A program made the translations under genes and the position numbers. Under the pieces are notes generated by a model that did no database searches, was not told where the DNA came from, and saw only the letters and a list, made by a program, of their open reading frames with translations. A DNA stretch of 64,000 bases from an uncultured Oscillospiraceae bacterium (lineage in GTDB: Bacteria > Bacillota > Clostridia > Oscillospirales > Oscillospiraceae), in contig CAKUHB010000010.1 of NCBI GenBank assembly GCA_934655875.1, forward strand, positions 1 to 64,000, read 5' to 3'. This document shows, piece by piece, positions 59,746-64,000 of the stretch (position 1 is its first letter; every line of letters begins with the position of its first letter).

Positions 59746-61362
59746 TCACGATCTGTGCCTGATATGCAGGATTTTTGCGATTTTTTCGCCCTTCGGGAAA
59801 AGCATGCAGTCTTCATAGGTGATGCATTGCAGCGCGAGGACGAGGATCGCGTATGCGATGACCGCGATCACGAGCGCGCCAAGGCAGGCGATGGTATTGG
59901 ACGAGACCTGCCGCGCCAGCACGCTGTAGCTGAGATATGTCGCGCCGCCCATCAAAACGGCGGCAAGCCCCGGGCGGATGATGTTGCGGAAGATCACCGG
60001 GCGCGTCGTGACGGTTCTGCGCATGGCGATGAGATCCAGAATGGTGATCGTCAGATAGCAGATGACCGTGCCGATGGCCGCGCCGACGATGTTGAGCGCC
60101 GGAATGCCGACGAGGATATAGTTGACGATGACCTTCACGATGCCGCCGATGAGCATGTTGACCACCGGCGTCGTCACGTCGCCGTGCGCCTGCATGATGG
60201 CGTTGAAGAGCAGGACGGTACTGTTGAAGATGACCGCGATGCCGAGATACATGAGGATCGGCGTGGCCGTGGCGACGCTTTCCGCGCCGTAGTTGCTGGC
60301 GAGCAGGCGGATGATCGGCTCCGACAGAACGGCCAGACCCACGGCGCAGGGCATGGTGATGAGCGCCATGGTGCGCACGGCGGATTCCTCGGTGTGGCGC
60401 GCGCCGGAGAGATTCTTGACGGTGAGCGCGGCGGTCACGGTGGGGATGATGGAAATGGTGATCGGCGTGACGAGCGAGCAGGGAAGATTGAAGATCGTCT
60501 GGCAGAAGTTATAGATGCCCTTCGCGGTATCCGCCGCGTCGGACGACCAGGCCAGTGCGCCGGTGAGCCGCCGCATATAGATCATCGTGTCAAACAGGTT
60601 GATGATCTGCAGACCGGCGGAGCCGAGCGTGATGGGGACGGCGATGGCCAGCAGCTCCTTCATGGTCGCGCGGGTGGACTTGGCTTCGCCGCCGCCGCGC
60701 TGGAGGATCTGATTGGACTTTCCGAACTGGATGCGCAGGTAGATGACTGCCACGATGCAGCCCATCGTGACGCCGAAGATGCCGCCTGCGGCGGCATAGA
60801 TGAGACTGCCGGTCTTTTTGAGCATCAGCCACGCGCCGCCGAGACCGAAGACGACGCGGATCATGGCCTCATAGACCTGACTGACGGAGGTCGGCGTCAT
60901 GTTGCTCTGCCCCTGGAAGAAGCCGCGGTGTGCCGAGACGATGCAGATGAGCAGCACGCACGGCGACAGCGCCGCGATGGCCGCCCAGGAGTTTTCATTC
61001 GTCGTGACCATGACGGACAGCTGGCGGGAGAACACGAGCATGATGAGCGTGCCGACGACGCCGATGGTCAAAAAGACCTTCATGGACGTGGAATAGACCT
61101 TGCGGATCTGCGCGTAGTTTTCCAGCGCCTGCGCCTGCGAGATCATCCGGCTGACCGCGACGGGAAGACCCGTCGTGGAGATCATGAGCAGGACGTTATA
61201 GACGTCGTAGGCGGTATTGAAATAGCCGAAGCCGCGCTCCTGCAAAATGTTTTGCAGCGGAACCTTGTAGATGAAGCCGAGCAGCTTCACAATGATCGTC
61301 GCGGCGGTCAGGACAGCGACGCCCTGCAAAAAGCTCTGCTTTTTGGGTTTGTTTTCGCTCAT
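59746..61362 (-). CDS. Lipid flippase / polysaccharide exporter of the SpoVB/MurJ-like MOP superfamily
   Basis: A 538-residue membrane protein with about fourteen hydrophobic segments. The N-terminus LTAATIIVKLLGFIYKVPLQ and RGFFQGQSNMTPTSVSQVYE near residue 145 are typical of the SpoVB/YtgP group. Members move lipid-linked cell-wall or spore-envelope precursors across the membrane. It overlaps mtaD by four bases (ATGA) and precedes mazG by 28 bases, the common order in Clostridia. Confidence 0.9.
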   Translation of the reverse strand: MSENKPKKQSFLQGVAVLTAATIIVKLLGFIYKVPLQNILQERGFGYFNTAYDVYNVLLMISTTGLPVAVSRMISQAQALENYAQIRKVYSTSMKVFLTIGVVGTLIMLVFSRQLSVMVTTNENSWAAIAALSPCVLLICIVSAHRGFFQGQSNMTPTSVSQVYEAMIRVVFGLGGAWLMLKKTGSLIYAAAGGIFGVTMGCIVAVIYLRIQFGKSNQILQRGGGEAKSTRATMKELLAIAVPITLGSAGLQIINLFDTMIYMRRLTGALAWSSDAADTAKGIYNFCQTIFNLPCSLVTPITISIIPTVTAALTVKNLSGARHTEESAVRTMALITMPCAVGLAVLSEPIIRLLASNYGAESVATATPILMYLGIAVIFNSTVLLFNAIMQAHGDVTTPVVNMLIGGIVKVIVNYILVGIPALNIVGAAIGTVICYLTITILDLIAMRRTVTTRPVIFRNIIRPGLAAVLMGGATYLSYSVLARQVSSNTIACLGALVIAVIAYAILVLALQCITYEDCMLFPKGEKIAKILHIRHRS

Positions 61363-62687
61363 GCCTGCTCCGCCTCCGCCTTGTCAGAGAAAATTTTGTC
61401 GATGGCGTAGTCGTGCAGCTCCTTGAGCGCACCCTCCACGTCGAGCGTGGGGTATTTGCCCGCGGCATAGACGGTCTTGCCGCGCACCATCGTCAGAACG
61501 ACGTCGTGGCCGGAAGCCGCGTAGACGAGATTGGACAGGACGTTGTGGCACGGGACGAGATGCGGCTGGTTGAAGTCCAGCAGAATGAGATCCGCGTCCA
61601 TGCCCAGCTCGATGACGCCGCATTCGGCGCTGCGGCTCTGCGCTCTTGCGCCGCAGACCGTCGCCATCATGAGCGCGGCCTCGACGGGCAGCGCCCGCGG
61701 GTCGCCGGTCTTGCCCTTGGCCATGAGCGCGGCGGCCTTGATCTCCTCAAAAAGATCGAGATTGTTGTTCGAAGCGACCGAGTCCGTGCCGAGGCAGACG
61801 TTCATGCCCGCCCTGACCATGCCAAGCACATCCGCGCAGCCGGAAGCGAGCTTCAGATTGCTCACGGGGCAGTGCGCAGCCGAGACGTGCCGCTTGGCAA
61901 GCAGCTGCATATCCTCCTGCGTCACATGGACGCAGTGCGCCGCGACGGTGGGAACGTCGAAAACGTGGTGGCAGTCGAGCACCTGTGCGGGCGTGAGACC
62001 GTATTTTTCCACGCACTCATCGTGTTCCTTCTTCGTCTCGGACAGGTGGACCTGCAATTGCAGGCCGTTGTTGATGGCGTATTCCGCCAGCGCGTCCCAG
62101 AGCTGATAGGTCGAGGTATATTCCGCGTGGATGGATGCTTCGACGCGGATGCGGCCGTTGTCATAATTATGCCACTTGTCCTTCAGCTCCACCAGCTCCC
62201 GGCAGGCCGGGAAGGTATCGAAGCAGAAGTCGTCGCCCAGGAACATGGATGTGCCGCGGGCGATGTTGGCCTTGATCCCGGAGCTGGCAGCGACGTCGCA
62301 GATCTCGTCGCAAAAATAATACATATCCGACACGCTGGTCGTGCCGAAGCGCACGGCTTCGGCCAGCGCAAGGGTCGTCGCGGCCCGGACCACGCGGCCA
62401 TCCAGCCGATCCTCGCGCGGGAAGATATAGTGCTCCAGCCAGTCCTGCAAATTGAGGTCGTCGGCGTAGCCGCGCAGGATGTACATGGGCAGGTGCGTGT
62501 GGCAGTTGATGAGACCCGGCATCAGCACCATGCCGGTGCCGTCGATGATCTGCTTCGGCTTTTCCTCGGGCGGCTTTTTGGCCATATAGGCGATCTTGCC
62601 GTCGGTGACGCCGAGAAACGCGTCCTGCCAGAGCGTCATCTGCTCGTTCATGGTGACGATATTGACGTGGGAAAACAGAGTATCCAT
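61359..62687 (-). CDS. mtaD: 5-methylthioadenosine/S-adenosylhomocysteine deaminase-type amidohydrolase
   Basis: A 442-residue metal-dependent amidohydrolase. The HxH site is in LINCHTHLPMYILRGYADDL near residue 60. The later ligands are in LQVHLSETKKEHDEC near residue 210, VAAHCVHVTQED near residue 245, and the Asp in CLGTDSVASNNNLDLFEEIK near residue 295. This pattern fits MtaD/SsnA-like deaminases that recycle methylthioadenosine or SAH to inosine derivatives. It lies in the same operon as the SpoVB-like gene, mazG and hup. Confidence 0.85.
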   Translation of the reverse strand: MDTLFSHVNIVTMNEQMTLWQDAFLGVTDGKIAYMAKKPPEEKPKQIIDGTGMVLMPGLINCHTHLPMYILRGYADDLNLQDWLEHYIFPREDRLDGRVVRAATTLALAEAVRFGTTSVSDMYYFCDEICDVAASSGIKANIARGTSMFLGDDFCFDTFPACRELVELKDKWHNYDNGRIRVEASIHAEYTSTYQLWDALAEYAINNGLQLQVHLSETKKEHDECVEKYGLTPAQVLDCHHVFDVPTVAAHCVHVTQEDMQLLAKRHVSAAHCPVSNLKLASGCADVLGMVRAGMNVCLGTDSVASNNNLDLFEEIKAAALMAKGKTGDPRALPVEAALMMATVCGARAQSRSAECGVIELGMDADLILLDFNQPHLVPCHNVLSNLVYAASGHDVVLTMVRGKTVYAAGKYPTLDVEGALKELHDYAIDKIFSDKAEAEQA

Positions 62688-62697
62688 GGAAACCTCC

Positions 62698-64000
62698 TTA
62701 CTGGTTCTGCTGGCTGCGGATCTCGCGCAGGATGGAGAAAATTTCGTCCTTCTGCTGTAGAATCGTATCGATGCGGGCGATATAGTCCTGCGGGATCTTC
62801 GGGTTGTGGTAGCGGGCGAGCTTCTCCGCGGGGAGATTGATCTTGTTCATGCCGCCGCCGCCAAGAGACAGGATGGTGTGCAGCTCCTCCATCATGTATA
62901 TGTTGTAAAGCCCGGTATAGCCCGGCCGGCACCAGCCGGTGTTCTCAAAGCTGCCGGACATGTACTTCTGCCGGTAGAGATAATAGGGGGCATAGCCGCT
63001 CTGCCGGAGCACGGTCTCCGCGTCCGTCAGCATGGCCGCGACGGCCTCCTGCGGCGGAAGCGGCGTGCGCGAGCCGAAGAGCGCCGCGCCCTTTTTCAGG
63101 GCCAGCGTATGCACGGTGATGTTGCTGGGGCCAAGCGCGAGCACCTGTCGGATGGAATCGGCGAAGCCCGCTTCGTCGTCTGCCGGCAGACCCGCAATGA
63201 GATCCATGTTGATATCGGTAAAGCCCGCCCGGACGGCCTGCTCATAGGCCTGAACGGTCTGCCGGGCCGTATGCCGGCGGCCGACAGCTTCGAGGACTTT
63301 GTCAGACATGGTCTGGGGATTGATGGAGATGCGCGTCGCGCCGCCGTCCTTGATCACGCGGAGCTTTTCCTCGTCCAGCGTGTCGGGCCTGCCGCCCTCA
63401 ACGGTAAATTCCAGACAGCGGGACAAGTCGAAGCTCTCATTGACGGCATCCAGAAGCCGCGCCATCTGCGCGCTTGAGAGCGTGGTCGGCGTGCCGCCGC
63501 CCATGTAGAGCGTGCGGATGTGGAAACCGGAGTCCCGCAGCAGCTGCCCTGTGTGCGCGACCTCGCGCAGAAGGGCGTCCAGATACGCGGGCAAAAATTC
63601 CCCGAAGCGCTCGATGGACTGGCTCACGAACGAGCAGTATGCGCAGCGCGTCGGGCAGAACGGTATCCCAATATACACGGAAAGATCGTCCGCGTCAAGA
63701 AGCTTTGCCGCTTCGACAGTATGGCGGGACGCGTCCACGCAGAGCCTTGCGCGCTCCGGCGAGACGAAATAGGTCTCACGCAGGAGCCGTTCGGCCTGCT
63801 TTTCGCTGCCGCCCTGCATCAGGCACCGGGTCGAGAGCTTCGTGGGCCGCACGCCGGACAGCGCGCCCCAGGGCGGCGCGGCGTCCAGTACCTGCACGGC
63901 CGCCAGATAATAGCTGCGCTGCAGAATGCGCCGCGTGGCGCGCACGTCTGCATCGGCGAGCCGGACGCGGTTCGAGGCAAAGCCCGTCCTGCCGCGGTAC
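62698..64000 (-). CDS. hemZ: Coproporphyrinogen dehydrogenase HemZ (5' end outside window)
   Basis: A radical SAM protein whose frame is open to the right edge, so the N-terminus is missing. The cluster motif CPTRCAYC (in YIGIPFCPTRCAYCSFVSQS) is followed by LYMGGGTPTTLSS, FTVEGGRPDTLDEEKL and the HemN-like MDLIAGLP. The extra conserved N-terminal region seen here (YYLAAVQVLDAAPPWGALSG) and the late GWCRPGYTGLYNIYMMEELH are features of HemZ rather than HemN. Such proteins are linked to porphyrin metabolism, although the exact reaction in anaerobes is not settled. It is the first visible gene of the mtaD-spoVB-like-mazG-hup operon. Confidence 0.9.
   Translation of the reverse strand, partial: YRGRTGFASNRVRLADADVRATRRILQRSYYLAAVQVLDAAPPWGALSGVRPTKLSTRCLMQGGSEKQAERLLRETYFVSPERARLCVDASRHTVEAAKLLDADDLSVYIGIPFCPTRCAYCSFVSQSIERFGEFLPAYLDALLREVAHTGQLLRDSGFHIRTLYMGGGTPTTLSSAQMARLLDAVNESFDLSRCLEFTVEGGRPDTLDEEKLRVIKDGGATRISINPQTMSDKVLEAVGRRHTARQTVQAYEQAVRAGFTDINMDLIAGLPADDEAGFADSIRQVLALGPSNITVHTLALKKGAALFGSRTPLPPQEAVAAMLTDAETVLRQSGYAPYYLYRQKYMSGSFENTGWCRPGYTGLYNIYMMEELHTILSLGGGGMNKINLPAEKLARYHNPKIPQDYIARIDTILQQKDEIFSILREIRSQQNQ

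Noticed and set aside
59737..61410. A 557-codon Asp/Arg/His-rich frame on the plus strand
   Set aside because: Antisense to the SpoVB-like membrane protein; the odd composition is the complement of hydrophobic codons.

Overview
The window looks like a chromosome segment of a gut Clostridia/Oscillospiraceae bacterium (Faecalibacterium, Gemmiger or Subdoligranulum-like; the genus is a guess). The evidence is a moderately high G+C Firmicute style with strong GGAGG ribosome binding sites, a housekeeping block rlmH / rpsR-ssb-rpsF / hup-mazG-spoVB-like-mtaD-hemZ, host-glycan catabolism, and relaxase/serine-recombinase elements typical of these genomes. No rRNA, tRNA or CRISPR array was seen.

Region 1 (1-6045) is the right part of a decayed mobilizable/conjugative element. 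It holds the end of a RepA-like AAA ATPase, a hairpin-rich leader that may hold oriT, mobC, a MOB-type relaxase with a second gene nested in another frame, a small TnpW-like protein, a serine recombinase broken by an internal deletion, a small unknown protein, and a DUF6017-type replication/helix-turn-helix protein behind an attenuator-like hairpin.

Region 2 (6072-23447) is a sialic acid locus. One long minus-strand operon runs binding protein - two permeases - NanOx-like oxidoreductase - secreted GH33 sialidase - NanA - AGE-type epimerase - large ROK kinase - NagB - NagA - esterase. It is bordered by an AraC regulator, a CE7-like esterase, an RpiR regulator and NanQ. The gene set predicts release, import and opening of (2,7-anhydro-)Neu5Ac. 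ManNAc would then be converted to GlcNAc before phosphorylation, and on to fructose-6-phosphate.

Region 3 (23498-28128) holds a small XRE regulator, a graveyard of phage gene fragments, a MATE exporter with a divergent MerR regulator, and the second copy of a ~143-bp repeat whose first copy lies at 4327. The two copies bracket the whole nan locus.

Region 4 (28181-46825) is a 14-gene minus-strand operon: ABC importer, Ldh2-type dehydrogenase, KDPG-type aldolase, aldo/keto reductase, glycerate kinase, divergent enolase, aldehyde dehydrogenase, PfkB kinase, fucose-isomerase-like protein, class II aldolase, GalM and an SDR. A GH4 glycosidase and two paralogous AraC regulators sit beside it. Read together, the genes suggest an undescribed sugar route: isomerase, 1-kinase and aldolase give DHAP plus a free aldehyde, which is oxidised, phosphorylated and dehydrated towards PEP. 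This is the best candidate for a new system in the window.

Region 5 (46877-52442) is an IclR-controlled operon of a DHDPS/NAL-family lyase, an Ldh2 dehydrogenase, an SDR, an AllA-like cupin and malic enzyme. Region 6 (52510-56817) has LUD and VOC proteins, a Crp/Fnr regulator divergent from a zinc-ribbon/ferredoxin pair across a near-perfect palindrome, an 800-bp array of hairpins, and a cupin. Region 7 (56833-64000) is core genome.
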